Of a DNA stretch of 64,000 bases, positions 19,917 through 31,794 are shown piece by piece. Under the pieces are notes generated by a model. The model was not told the DNA's origin, did no database searches, and saw only the letters and a program-made list of their open reading frames with translations. Source of the DNA: Liolophura sinensis (Eukaryota; Mollusca; Polyplacophora; Chitonida; Chitonidae); the NCBI RefSeq assembly GCF_032854445.1, contig NW_027018084.1, positions 1-64,000 on the forward strand, given 5' to 3'. The translations under genes and the position numbers were made by a program. Numbering within the stretch: position 1 is the first letter of the stretch; each line of letters starts with the position of its first letter.

Positions 19917-22900
19917 ATGTTCCCCAGGGACAGAGCACGTGACGTGGACCGCGGCTGGGCCTGGCTTGTTATGCCAGCGGCAATCCTCGCTCAAATCATC
20001 ATTGCCGTGTTGTTGTATAGCTTAGGCGTCATACAGATCGTCCTGCTAGACACGTTCGATGAGGGACTGGTGAAAACATCCTGGGTACTCAGTATCACTT
20101 CCTGTCTCCTCAGTCTACCAGGTAACACGGATTAACTTAGCCATACGCTTAATACATATCTTCTTCTTTCTGTTATTGGAGTTGATTGTACCTCTACAGC
20201 TCCATGGAGATAATTAATGATAGTGACTTAATGAACTTCAATAGACTACATCAGGCATTTGGGATTGGCTTAATTTTAGATTGATCTTTACAAAGATACA
20301 AGATAATCGGTTATTCATCTCCAAACAAATTTAATTCTAAAACCGAGAAACATGTGTTGGAAAAATGTTTAAATAATTTCTGCTTCGAGCACTGACGGGG
20401 TTTTTATTTCTGTGGCCGAGTCGTTAGCGAGCTAGCGCAGCACAATGATTCAGGAGCCTCTCACCGCCTTCCACACAATAGTGCGTGAGTGAGTGAGTGT
20501 TTGGGGTTTAACGTGGTACTTAACAATTTTTCAGTCACGAAGGAGACCTCAGACACACCATAGTGCTTGCCGCCGTCGTATAAATGAAATATTATTGTGA
20601 CGTAAATCATCAATGTAATAAATAGATAAATCCAATTAGTATACTACAACGATAACTACCAGAGATACATCACCTGAATAGGTTTTCCTGCATATGGGCC
20701 TAACGTTGTTTTTGTTTCAAAGGTGGACTGAGCTATTGTTTTCTTTCAATAAGGGATGCACACTTCTGTATCATTTCTGAATCCGTCTTGATTGTGTGCA
20801 CGTGGAAAGGTCTTGCAGCAACGGGCGGATGGTTAGTTGGTTTCAACGGGGCTATTGTCCTGTTTCTTCTCACCACAATGCTGGCCGCCGTCGTATAAGT
20901 GAAATGTTCTTGAGTACGGCGGTAATTAATTTCATGCTTTCTTAGTTCTTTGGTATTTTATTTTGAGCGTTGTTTTGTGAATTGGCCTTGCAACTATTGA
21001 CGTGAAACGTCAACTTTGGTTGACAATATACGATAATGTCTGTTTCGAAGCTTACATAACCTGGCCTTCCAATAAACGTCCAGACAAAGACAGGAGCAAA
21101 AGTCTTTTTTATATGCATTAAAGACAATCCCTGGAATGCCATCTTAGATGGATGGTTGCCGTCGTATAGGTGAAATATTCTAGAGTACGGTGTAAACACC
21201 AATCAAATAAATAAATACCGTTACCGTTGTAGGTCCGTTCATTGGATTCTTGACAAACATGACCAGCTGTAGAACGACCATGATGCTCGGCAGCCTCCTC
21301 ATCTTCATGGGCTGTACATCCAGTGCATTTGTCACAAGACTGGACCACCTGTACGTCACTCTCTCCCTAATGACAGGTGAGGAAATCAGCAGAAACCAAG
21401 GGGAACATTAATCTAAAACATCACTTTCTCCTTAATGACAGGTTAGATAGAAACCAGAAACGAAAGGGAAGATTGATTTAAAATATCACTTTCTCCTTAA
21501 TGGCAGGTGATGTAGTCAGCAGAAACCTACGGAGCCCTTAATCTAAAACATCACACTGTACTTAATCACAGGTGGTGTACTGAGCAGAAACCAAGGTGAA
21601 CATTAATCTAAAACATCACTCTCTCTATAATGTCAGCGTAAACCTGCGAAAGCTTTAATGTAAAACATCACACTGTACTTAATCACAGGTGGAGTACTGA
21701 GCAGAAACCAAGCTGAACATTAACCTAAAATATCACTCTCTCTATAATGTCAGCGTAAACCTGCGAAAGCTTTAATGTAAAACATCACACTGTACTTAAT
21801 CACAGGTGGAGTACTGAGCAGAAACCAAGCTGAACATTAACCTAAAATATCACTCTCTCCTAAATGACAGGTGAGGTAGTCAGCAGAAACCTACAGAAGC
21901 CTCCTAATCTAAAACATCACACTGTCCTTATTCATAGGTAGGGTACTGAGTAGAAACCAAGGTGAACATTAATCTAAAACATCACTCTCTCCATAATGAC
22001 AGGTGAGGTAGTCAGCAGAAACCCACGGAAGCATTAATTTAAAACATCACATTGTCCTTAATCACAGGTGGGGTACTGAGCAGAAACCAAGGTGAACATT
22101 AATCTAAAACATCACTTTCTCTATAATGTCAGCGTAAACCTGCGAAAGCTTTAATGTAAAACATCACACTCTCCTTAATGGCAGGTGGTGTGCTGAGCAG
22201 AAACCAAGGTGAACATTAACCTAAAATATCACTCTCTCCTAAATGACAGGTGAGGTAGTCAGCAGAAACCTGCGAAAGCTTTAATGTAAAACATCACACT
22301 GTGCTTAATCACAGGTGGGGTACTGAGCAGAAACCAAGGTGAACATTAATCTAAAACATCACTCCCTCTATAATGTCAGCGTAAACCTGCAAAAGCTTTA
22401 ATGTAAAACATCACACTGTGCTTAATCACAGGTGGGGTACTGAGCAGAAACCAAGGTGAACATTAATCTAAAACATCTCTCTCTCTATAATGTCAACGTA
22501 AACCTGCGAAAGCTTTAATGTAAAACATCACACTGTTCTTAATCACAGGTGGGGTACTGAGCAGAAACCAAGGTGAACATTAATCTAAAACATCACTCTC
22601 TCTACAATGTCAGCGTAAACCTGCAAAAGCTTTAATGTAAAACATCACACTGTCCTTAATGGCAGGTGGGGTATTCAGCAGAAACCAAGGTGAAGATTAA
22701 TCTAAAACATCACTCTCTCTATAATGTCAGCGTAAACCTGCGAAAGCTTTAATGTAAAACATCACACTGTCCTTAATCACAGGTGGGGTACTGAACAGAA
22801 ACCAAGGTGAAGATTAATCTAAAACATCACTCTCTCCTTAGTGATAGGTGAGGTAGTCAGCAGAAACCTTGGGGAAGATCAATCTAAAACATCACTCTCT

Positions 22901-25900
22901 CCTTAGTGACAGGTGAAATAGTCAGCAGAAACCAAGGTGAACATTAATCTAAAACATCACACTGTGCTCAATGATAGGTGAGGTAGTCAGCAGAAACCTA
23001 CAGAAGCCTAATCTAAAACATCACACTGTCCTTAATCACAGGTGGGGTACTGAGCAGAAACTAAGGGGAACATTAATCTAAAATATCACTCTCTCCATAA
23101 TGACAGGTGAGGTAGTCAGCAGAAACCTTGGGGAAGATCAATCTAAAACATCACTCTCTCCTTAGTGACAGGTGAAATAGTCAGCAGAAACCAAGGTGAA
23201 CATTAATCTAAAACATCACACTGTGCTCAATGACAGGTGAGGAAGTCAGCAGAAACCTACAGAAGCCTAATCTAAAACTTCATACTGTCCTTAATCACAG
23301 GTGGGGTACTGAGCAGAAACCAAGGGAAACCTTAATCTAAAACTTCACACTGCCCTTAATAACATGTGGTGCACTGAGCAGAAACCAAGCTGAACATTGA
23401 TCTAAAACTTCACACTGACCTTAATCACAGGTGGGGTACTGAGCAGAAACCAAGGTGAACATTAATCTAAAACATCACTCTCTCCTTAATGACAGGTGAG
23501 GTAGTCAGTAGAAATCCACGGGAGCCTTAATCTAAAACATCACACTGTGTTCAATGACAGGTGCGGTAGCCTCCAGAAACCCACGGGCTTGATAGCCTAG
23601 AACATCACCATGTCCTTATTGTCAGCTATGTAGAGAACAATTTTCAAAGACCTTTTAATCTAAAGCCTCACCCCTGTCCTTAATGTTAGCTAAGGTGAGG
23701 GAAAAGCTCACATTCCTCTTGGTCCAAATGATCTCTGAAGGTGACATTTTATTATTATGACGTCACACACTCGATACCAAAAAACGGGGCATGAAAACCA
23801 GAGCACTCATTACTGAAGTCTCGTTTTCGACAAAAGATTGTAATCAATACCACTTTAAATTTGTACGTCTTCATTGAAAATGGAATTTATCTGTTTTGCA
23901 GGTATGGGTGCGAGCATGGTATATACACCTTGCTTGGTGGTTATAGGGTTTTACTTCGACAAGTATCTGAGCGTGTCCATTGCTTTAGTTGTCACGGGTG
24001 GAGGAATTGGTATGGTAGCTGGGGCTCCGCTAATTGGATTCTTCGAGAATGTTTTCGGCTGGCGTGGGATGTTTATGATGTTGGCTGGGATTAGCGCCAA
24101 TCTGATTCTCTCCGCCATGATCTGCCGACCGAATAGCGTGGAGAGGTCCCATTGGGGAAATCGTGCTGATGATTCCGACCCTTCAGGAGCCCTCAAGGAG
24201 AAACCATCTCTGGATGACCCTCCTTCTGCGCCGGGGTCTCGCTGGAAGAAAACGATCAAAACTTCTCTGAAAGTCGTTCTTAGCGTGCCTATGCTTTTGT
24301 TTTGCAGCAGTATTTTTCTGTGGAGTATAACCATATCATTGGTGAACCTGTATTTACCCAGCTACGTGGTGTTCAACGGAGCCACCATGACACAGTCTGC
24401 GCTTCTCTTCACCGTCATGGGCGTCTGTAACATTGTCTCGCGACTTCTCGCGGGATTTACCGTGGCCTTCGTGGACAAGTTTGTTTTATACTCTGCTTCC
24501 TTTGCCGTAATGGCCGTGTTGGTGACAGGGTTTCCCTTCATTCCTCCCACTTTCACAATGTCCATGGCATTTGCGGGTTTAATGGGACTGTGCACAGGAG
24601 GACCTTACGTAGTGTTGACGTCAATGACGAAAGACTTGGCCGGACTGGCGCACCTTGCCACAGCCTTTGGCATCGAAATGATGGTATCGGGAACTGGCTC
24701 CTTGATAGGACCTCCTGTGGCAGGTAAAAATCCCAAGGCTCTATTTGCATTTGTTGTCTTCTTGCATACCGTTATGGTTTTTAAGAATCACTTGGCAGCA
24801 GCCTCTGTATGGCAAGGCTTTGTTTCCATTTTGTCCAGTCATACTACTGACTGCGATGTTTTGAGTGAAAAAGTGGCGTGTATGACGTTAAACGAGACAT
24901 ATAAAATAATCCAATACGTGGGAAGGTCTGACAGCAGCCTGCGGATGGTCCTGGGTCTGTACCCGGTTTCCACCCACCATAATGCTGGCCTCCGTCGTAT
25001 AAGTGAAATATTCTTGAGTACGGCGTAAAACACCAATCAAATAAATATAATAATCCATTATTTCTCTTTAGTCACAATCATTTTTTTTGGTGTATTTCAG
25101 CTCTCTTGGCTGAGTCTTCTGGGTCTTACCTGTGCAGCTTTGTGTTTGCAGGTAAGTTAAAGACGTATCATAATGACGGCGTGATTCCAGGACATAAAAT
25201 GGCCATGTGCATTGAGCAAAATGAGATGGTGTGTTAATCGGTTCTATAACTGCTGCCTTAAAACTAAAGTGTTACCTTTAACACTGTAAAGATCATGAGG
25301 AGTGATTGCTTTCTTAAACTGCGTTTGAAGTGGCGATTTAAAGAGTTGGAATGTGAATGTGTCGCACTTCGGCTAGTGTTAAAACATTAACACTTTATAG
25401 ATGTGCAGTCACTCCTAATGATCTGTATAGTGTTAAATGTAACACTTTAGTTTTGAGAGTGTAGTGTTTGCGCTGGCATTGACGAAGTCAGTAGGACGCG
25501 TCTGAATCCACTGGCCGCCATGTTGCCTGGTATTATCTATCAGCAAACTTTTCAGAAATTTAGTTTTCTGTCCGACATGGGCCGAGTCGTCCCCAGGACC
25601 GCCCTGAGGAAATGAACTTGGGGTTGTGTATTTGAATCCATCTCTTTCTACCTGGTTTGGTATTTTAGGTCAGGAGCTTTTCCAGGTACCTGTGAGTTTC
25701 TATATCAGGCACTGCTCGATTTCTTTATCCAATAATGGAATGGTATCACCGAAATATTCTTTAGTACTCCCACACCAACAAAATCCCAACCAAGTAGAAA
25801 AGTTTCCCCGGACTATAATTTTCGTATATTAAGCGAAAGTATAAGCTGGTTTGCCTGTGTCTGTGAACTGAGACCAACCACCATCGTGTAAATGGAAAAC

Positions 25901-26469
25901 TATTTTTATGACAATTTTACATTGCACATCAAGTCGAGTTGAAAAGTACTAACTAACAGTTTATCTAAAGCAAATATTTGTACATAAAGTTAATTTTAGG
26001 GCGATTGTAAATATTTACAACAGGGTGGATCCGATTGTAATTTCTGATTGTAAGTTACCACTATCGTAGCTTACAACCCTTTGGTGCAAGAGGGTGTCTA
26101 CTGTAAGCTACGATCGAGATCTTTGTACAATGAACTTATGCCTACGATCCCTTTGTGCCAGCGGCCTTCAGTAGAGAATTAGCAGCTCTAGTAGTTGGAT
26201 GATAAGGCAGCCTAGAGCAACCATTTGTCTTGTCTGTTGCAGGTATCTCCTGTGCATGTAGCGCAGTCTTGGGTTTCGTTCTCATCAAGTTCAAGCACCC
26301 CAGGGACGTCGCGGAGCTAGACATTAACAACCCGGAGTGTGTAAGCCCTCCCCATTCGCGGCCCAGCAGTGTGCTATACGCGAGCCAGTTGTCTATACCA
26401 GGAGTTCCGTCCCCTTACCTCGAAATCAGATCCAGAACTGTCCAACTGCAAGTTCCCAGCGCTGATTAA
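19917..26469 (+). CDS. SLC16 (monocarboxylate transporter)-like, five coding exons
   Basis: Coding exons are 19917-20121, 21233-21376, 23902-24723, 25101-25151 and 26243-26469, all with GT-AG borders and all interrupted in phase 1; joined they give 482 codons plus stop, normal for SLC16. The start is the first ATG after an in-frame stop at 19806. The family's N-terminal signature appears as DVDRGWAWL (residues 9-17). The TM5 region reads YFDKYLSVSIALVVTGGGIG then FGWRG (about 134-172). A hydrophilic central loop (about 192-232, rich in S, D, P, K) separates two six-helix halves, and a ~55-residue cytoplasmic tail ends the protein. The family moves monocarboxylates, thyroid hormones, aromatic amino acids or other solutes across membranes; the substrate here cannot be told. 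Intron 2 is filled by a minisatellite carrying copies of the exon 2 donor. An inverted paralog lies at 45294-37487. Confidence 0.92.
20411..20637 (+). mobile_element. SINE interrupted by a second SINE-like fragment
   Basis: A tRNA head (GTGGCCGAGTCGTTAGCGAG, CTCACCGCC) and a tail (CATAGTGCTTGCCGCCGTCG, GTGACGTAAATCATCAATG) of the main family flank a foreign block with GTTTGGGGTTTAACGTGGTA and TTAACAATTTTTCAGTCAC, typical of another repeat. ATAGTGC occurs on both sides of the block, a possible target duplication. Lies in intron 1 of the transporter. Confidence 0.75.
20793..20932 (+). mobile_element. SINE, 5'-truncated
   Basis: Central domain (CACGTGGAAAGGTCTTGCAG, CACCACAATGCTGGCCGCC) and tail (GTATAAGTGAAATGTTCTTG, AGTACGGCGG) are present; the A-rich end is lost. 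Lies in intron 1 of the transporter, in the same sense. Confidence 0.82.
21146..21217 (+). mobile_element. SINE tail directly upstream of exon 2
   Basis: GTTGCCGTCGTATAGGTGAA, TATTCTAGAGTACGGTGTAA and ACACCAATCAAATAAATAAA end only about 16 bases before exon 2. The last intron bases are ACCGTTACCGTTGTAG. The paralogous gene has a SINE in the same sense at the same place (43098-43262). Confidence 0.85.
21361..23690 (+). repeat. ~65-bp minisatellite built from the exon 2 / intron 2 boundary, ~35 copies
   Basis: The first unit includes the last coding bases of exon 2 and the working donor (CTCTCCCTAATGACAG, then GTGAGG). The same block, in forms such as CTTAATGACAGGTGAGGTAG and CTTAATCACAGGTGGGGTAC, recurs about every 65 bp with GCAGAAACCAAGGTGAACAT and TAATCTAAAACATCACTCTC between. 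A shorter ~52-bp variant (GTCAGCGTAAACCTGCGAAA, GCTTTAATGTAAAACATCAC) alternates with longer units in the middle, giving a higher-order pattern. Sequence decays towards 23690. Confidence 0.93.
24915..25049 (+). mobile_element. SINE, 5'-truncated
   Basis: Begins at TACGTGGGAAGGTCTGACAG and ends with ACACCAATCAAATAAATATA. It lies in intron 3 of the transporter, between the exon 3 donor at 24724 and exon 4 at 25101, and carries the reading frame of exon 3 on past the donor by chance. Confidence 0.9.
25251..25464. mobile_element. Inverted-repeat element with ~55-bp arms
   Basis: CTTAAAACTAAAGTGTTACC and TTTAACACTGTAAAGATCAT on the left are complemented by ATGATCTGTATAGTGTTAAA and TGTAACACTTTAGTTTTGAG on the right. 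Total about 214 bp with no coding content, in intron 4 of the transporter. The end text resembles the CACTCTAAAA termini at 8250. Confidence 0.78.
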
Positions 26470-26500
26470 ATACGGAGCACAGCATGTAGCGGATGTATTT

Positions 26501-26668
26501 CCTTCCGCAGCATTTGTTTATTTGATTGGTGTTTTACGCCGTACTCAAGAATATTTCAATTATATGACGGCGACCAGCACGATAGTAGGAGGAAACCGGG
26601 CAGAGTCCAGTGGAAACCCACGACCATCCGCAGGTTGTTTCCAGACCTTGCCACATACCCTTCCGCAG
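26501..26668 (-). mobile_element. SINE, truncated, with 10-bp target duplication
   Basis: A minus-strand tail and part of the central domain (TTGATTGGTGTTTTACGCCG to GACCATCCGCAGGTTG) are flanked by the direct repeat CCTTCCGCAG (26501-26510 and 26659-26668). It sits about 30 bases after the transporter stop codon, in its presumed 3' UTR. The paralog lacks it, so it is younger than the gene duplication. Confidence 0.92.
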
Positions 26669-26669
26669 T

Positions 26670-27898
26670 AAACATATTTCATACGGTTTAGTTTTTATTC
26701 TGAATGTTCCTCATTTCTGTTTTTTTGCGCTTTGCGATATAACAAAAACGTTTGCAATGTTTCTCGTCTCTAACAGTTCATGTCACAAGCGTATACGTCA
26801 TCATCGAATACATTCTATCAACGACATAGGTGTTTTCGTTTTCACATCGAATCGAACGTTTATTTTGTATGCATTTTATCTGTTTTGAGAAGTGTACATT
26901 CCGCGTTAAAACACTGACATTACAACGTTACAACGCAAGGGCTGATGGCTCCCGACGTTTCAGCGGTGCCATACGGACCTCTACGCCCCTGCGCGTTCAT
27001 ACCCGGCTCTCACACAGGAGGAGAAAACATTCAAGGTCGTGACCAATTTAAATATTCAAACCACAGACCTGGAATGTACCCAAGCTTTTTACTTCGTGTC
27101 ACCGAGTTTGTCCGCCATAACGCATAATAAGTCAAATCTTAGTGTATAATATGGGTGTATAATGACAAAGATTTGTAATCCACAGGTTTTTATATTTTGG
27201 TAAATGTGATATCAAGTCTACATACATCAATCTTAATCAGTTTAACAGTTCCACTATTACAAATGTTAAACAACTAAACTTGCGAATGCTGTGATGCGCA
27301 CTGTTAGCCTTAAAAATTTCAAGTGATGCATAACAAAGACCCAAGCCTAGCCAAAGTCCAAACACTGTTGATTTGTAACAGTGAAAAGTTTTACAGCTTC
27401 TGTTTGCTGTAATTTTTTAACCATGAAACTTACGGCACCTACTTGTTGTAATTTTGTAACTATCTGTTTGATTTTGTGGCTTGGTTTTTATGGATTACAT
27501 TATATATACAACTGAAAACTCGATTTTTATCTAATCAGAAAGCCACAAGACAAGTGCTGCAGGGAGTCATATGGGCGTAGAACTGTAGGAATAGGATTGC
27601 CGTGGAAAAGTGAAATATTCTTCAGTACCGCGTAAACATTCTTCAGTCAACCAATCAGTTAATAATTCATTCCCAGTATATAAAGTGACTTACTTCTGTA
27701 ATGATAGTTGGAGGTGATTGTGTGTCAGGAGAATTATTTAGACCTATACACCAGATTAAACCAGATCTTGCTCGTTGGTGTTAACTTAATTGTGTCTAGA
27801 GAAAAGAAGAAAAATTGTATTGCAAACGTAGTGGCGTTTTTTGTGTTGGTTAATGTCATGATGGCATTCTGACATGTACAAAAACCTGCCTCCGTTTG
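26670..27898. other. Presumed 3' flank of the first transporter, no further gene recognised
   Basis: No canonical AATAAA was found close behind the stop; the first clear one noticed is near 27983. A weak SINE-like tail (GTGAAATATTCTTCAGTACC) lies near 27605-27660. Otherwise unassigned. Confidence 0.4.
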
Positions 27899-28050
27899 TA
27901 GACCTGGTGCCACTTTCACAAAACTTCATTAATCAAATTTACCGTGACATCTTTTCGTACATAGCGTTGTCAACGTTATAATACAATAAAGCTACGTGGT
28001 TCACGGGTGAAATTTAGGAAAAAATTGACTTACGAAGTTAGGGGAAAGAG
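27899..28050. mobile_element. Small inverted-repeat element, relative of 11233-11389
   Basis: GGTGCCACTTTCACAAAACT followed by TCATTAA at the left, and the complement of TTACGAAGTTAGGGGAAAGAG at the right, form diverged ends of an element about 150 bp long. Confidence 0.5.
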
Positions 28051-28122
28051 TCGCCTTGTCTGAGAAGGAGGCGTCTAGTCTAAGAAAGAGGCGCCTAGTC
28101 TTAGAAAGAGGCGCCTCGTGGA
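28040..28122 (+). repeat. 20-bp tandem repeat, four copies
   Basis: AGAAAGAGGCGCCTAGTCTT and close variants follow each other four times. Each unit carries GGCGCC or GGCGTC. Confidence 0.8.
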
Positions 28123-28715
28123 ATAGAATTCATATTCTACCTCCGTGATCTGAGAAACACGCGCTAATTGGAAGAAAACATGGGAACACTCAGAACAAAC
28201 AATTGCCAAGATGCCTCTTATTTAAGCGTGAAGACAAAAATCGCTCTTATGCAAATAAACTGTTCATCGTAATTGGTTCCGTAGACTTTTCATTTTCTAT
28301 ACTACTAGTCATTCAATGGTCTTAATCCATCCAGGGGACAAAGGGTGAAACCCCCCAAAATTCATTAAACAAATAAATAATAAATAAATAAATAAAAATA
28401 TGATAAATGACATAGGTACATACTGAAGCTCCGGTGAACAAACTGGGAGTTAGGAAGGTGAAGAAAGACGAACTGTTGTTAATCCACGGACCAGTGAAGG
28501 TCTATTAATATGTACATATGTGTGTTGTAAATGTCTTTTATTTTCAGTATGAAGGAAATTCCAAACGAATCATTGTGGTGTAATGCCACCAAAGTCCTGG
28601 TGATATTTAAATTCTTTATTCCATTAGAGAATCAAAATTTGATCTCTTACGCTTGGAAATCTAGATTTGATTCCATGCTGTAGCTGGCAAATATGGATTC
28701 AACTACATGTACTGT

Positions 28716-29010
28716 AGTCAGTCGTATTGGGAAGTCTGAGGTCAGTAGTACTGGAAAGTCTAGAGTCAGTCGAACTGGGAAGTCTGGAGTCAGCCGCATT
28801 GGAAAGCCTGAAGTCAGTCGTATTTAGAAGTCCGGAGTCATTCATATTGGAAAGTCTGGGGTGACTAGTACTGGAGTCAGTCGCACTGGAAAGTCTGGGA
28901 TTAATGGTATAGGGAAAATCTGAAGTCAGTCATACTGGAATGTCTAGAGGGAGTCGTACTGGGATGTTTGGAGTGAGTCGTCCTGGATATCTGGAGTCAG
29001 TCGTACAAGG
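28716..29010 (+). repeat. Degenerate repeat of GTCAGTCGTACTGGAAAGTC
   Basis: About ten copies of a 24-30-bp unit, with weaker relatives (TTGGAAAATCTG...) continuing to about 29370. Unit length varies, indicating an old array. Confidence 0.75.
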
Positions 29011-29637
29011 ATGGCTAGATTTATTGAAATACTTTGAACATGGATTTGATACAGCAGGGAAAATTTTGATCTCATGTATTGGAAAGTCTGATTGTAATAC
29101 TTTAGAAACTACTATAGTAATTGTAGTGGGTATTTGTTTAATTGGAAAATCTGTGTTTTATGCAGATTGGAAAATTTATATTCGATTCCTTCGGGTAATC
29201 TGGATGTAGATTAATTACTTGTAATTTTATGTTTCATCCAACTGAGAAAATCCGTATGTGATATTGGTTGGAATTTTAAGTTTGAACCCACTCGAAACTT
29301 TGTATGTGAACTGAATTGAAATTTTACGTTTCATCATACTTAGAACTTTTAGTTTGATTCCAGCTGGAAATCGTCACTTCCTCTACCTTATTTAGACTGT
29401 GTTTTGTGTTGTTTACTCTGGCATGTGATACTAATAGAGGTTACTATCGTAATATCGTGGGGCCATCAGGTATAGTTAGTCTGGACATATGTGAGTGGCA
29501 AACTTGGGCCACCTCAATTGTCATCAGTTATTCATGCCCGTGTTACTCAAGTCACGAAACATCAGCCTGAGATATGAGTCGTGGATTCATGAAATGTTCC
29601 CAGTCTCTGTTGTGTAAATTAAAGGTTTTAATTTGAC

Positions 29638-29774
29638 CGTACACGTAAAGTACAAAAGCATGATCCTACACGTGAAGGTCAAAAGCCTGAACATACACGT
29701 GAAGGCCAAAAGTCTGGCCATACACGTGAATCCCGGAAACCTGAACGTACACATGAAAGTCGAAAGCGTGATTG
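29638..29774 (+). repeat. 27-bp tandem repeat with CACGTG motifs, five copies
   Basis: The unit TACACGTGAAGGTCAAAAGC followed by CTGAACA repeats five times. Three copies carry the palindrome CACGTG (an E-box core). Unit length is divisible by 3, so the minus strand reads a peptide repeat of the type FTCMARLLAFTCMFRLLTFT. Confidence 0.82.
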
Positions 29775-29799
29775 GCCTAATGGCAGATAACACTGTCGC

Positions 29800-30220
29800 T
29801 CTCTCTTAGCATTACGCACACATAAGACGGAAATCATTTGTATATTATAACATATCTTGCCATATCAAGCGTACCGCCATTGTTTCATTAATACTCCATG
29901 TGACAATCCATCGCGATGAATATACAGTTTATACAGCAATAAAGTTTCTTGGCATGACTTTCTGGAGTCTTTTTGAGAACGTCTCCTCTTTGCATGATTC
30001 GGTCCTAATTCCGTACTTTAAATACTTTCTTAGTTCTTGGGTGGTTTGTGTTAAATGTCGTTTTGGGAAATACCCTATGAATATTGACCAGAGACGTCCT
30101 TATTGATCTACTGATATACGCTAGCTTATTCACTTTAAGTATTGGCGGCGTCGTGGTCCTAGGCCCCCGATCACTTATCACTGAGGTCCCAGGATCTAAT
30201 CCAGCCATCGCTTGTTCATT
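29800..30220. other. No gene recognised
   Basis: Unassigned. GAGGTCCCAGGATCTAATCC near 30183-30202 is a B-box-like remnant of a tRNA-derived repeat. Confidence 0.35.
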
Positions 30221-30224
30221 TATA

Positions 30225-30375
30225 TATTTATTTGTTTTTTATTTATTTATATATTTGATTGGTGTTTTAAGTCGCACTCAAGAATATTTCACCTACACAA
30301 CGGCAGCCAGCATTATATTAGGATGAAACTGGGCTCATGCCGTAACCATCCAAGATGATTTTTCCGAACGTTCGT
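30225..30375 (-). mobile_element. SINE, truncated and diverged
   Basis: Tail (TATTTGATTGGTGTTTTAAG, CTCAAGAATATTTCACC) and part of the central domain (GCAGCCAGCATTATATTAGG) read on the minus strand; the head is missing. Confidence 0.82.
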
Positions 30376-31573
30376 GGGCAAATAAGGGAAATCCCTATGA
30401 ACCAGGTGATGTGACGTCACATTATTTAAATGTTATCCGAAACATACAGCGTATTTTATCCAACTTTAAATTCATTTATGACACATCACTAATTCTGAAA
30501 AAAATTTATTTAAACAGCTTTGTCATATACTTTATATTTGGTTATTTCAAACTTCCGAAAAGAAGAAAATTTGCAATTAAGATTGTTCCTAATAACACAT
30601 TTTCCCTCATTTCTCAAATTCAAAAGAAACATTTGCAACACCTACTTGTGATGGTTTTGTGACATTTGATAATTAATTCTTCAGTCACTGAATAGAAATA
30701 AATTCCTTGAGAAGGATGTAAAACAGAATATACCTAAATTCTACACGTTTCAAGAAATATTACACTGCATGCGAAAGATAAACTTATCTTGTAACCTGTG
30801 AAAATCAACCTACATATCTCGTTGAAAATGTCACAATTCTCAGCACATGGTTTATCTGTGTTAGGCCTTTGCCTTCCCGAGTAGACTTAATAATAACATT
30901 CAAAGAAATCCAACTATGCGATTGAAGAAACAGGACTTGAAGCTGTGTTTTTCTTTATTTGATGGTAATTTAACGTCATGCTAAACAATTTTTCGACGTT
31001 TGACGTGGCGTACAGATTTGAAAGAGCCGTCGATGCCCGATTTTGACCACAGATATTCGCTGACCTGGCAGAAAAGAGTAATACATACCTTGTCCAACCC
31101 GTCGTGGTGAGCTCATGCTTGAGTGGACGACTAAGAGGAAGCGGTCCGTAACACCACAAACTTTCGGGACACACAGAACAGTGGTAGCCTGGAGATTTTT
31201 GTCCGTGGTATGCATAATTTTCATGGCTATTGCTGGTATTGCAAGCCAAAACAGGTGTATAGATCTGAAGGTCTATACACATATATAGCAGAGAAGTTCT
31301 CTGCCCAGCCGACATACACGTCAATATCTCCAGCACGAAAACCCCTCACAACTGATTTCTCTTATAAAATGCTACTAACACTCGTTAGGTGATAGGTTCA
31401 GAGCTGGTTAGGACGCAACTCAAATCACCTCAACTCGTACGAGTTGGTCCCATTCACTGATGGCCGTGCGACTTCAAGACTTGCTAGCACACAAATAACG
31501 ACTATAGTACTCCAGTACAGTCTCTTCGTTAGTTCCCATACATGAGCGCTCATGACCCGACGGAACCGACCAG
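30376..31573. other. No gene recognised
   Basis: Near 30955-31000 TTTATTTGATGGTAATTTAA and CAATTTTTCGACGTTTGACG recall fused tails of two SINE families. No coding sequence was recognised. Confidence 0.35.
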
Positions 31574-31794
31574 CGGCCCATTTCTCAAAGACATTTTTGA
31601 CTTATGTCAAAATTTAAAACCTTGTCACAATGGTTAGATTTTGCTAATGGAAGTTGAAATTTTGAAACATTTGACCTCAGATAACATTTCTGAGGTGGTC
31701 GAAATTTCAATTCCTTGGGCCTCGAAAAATAAAATTTAAAATCGTATTTCAGGTGTAGACTTAAGTCAGAAATGCCCATGTGGAATCGGCCCCA
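31574..31794. mobile_element. Inverted-repeat element with GGCC(C/G)ATT ends
   Basis: GGCCCATTTCTCAAAGACAT followed by TTTTGACTTATGTC at the left is matched by the complement of GACTTAAGTCAGAAATGCCC followed by ATGTGGAATCGGCC at the right. About 221 bp with an AT-rich interior and no coding potential. Confidence 0.65.

Noticed and set aside
23874-25028. A 384-codon single frame as the whole transporter
   Set aside because: It runs from intron 2 through exon 3 past the GT donor at 24724 into intron and SINE sequence. The five-exon model matches the paralog exon by exon.
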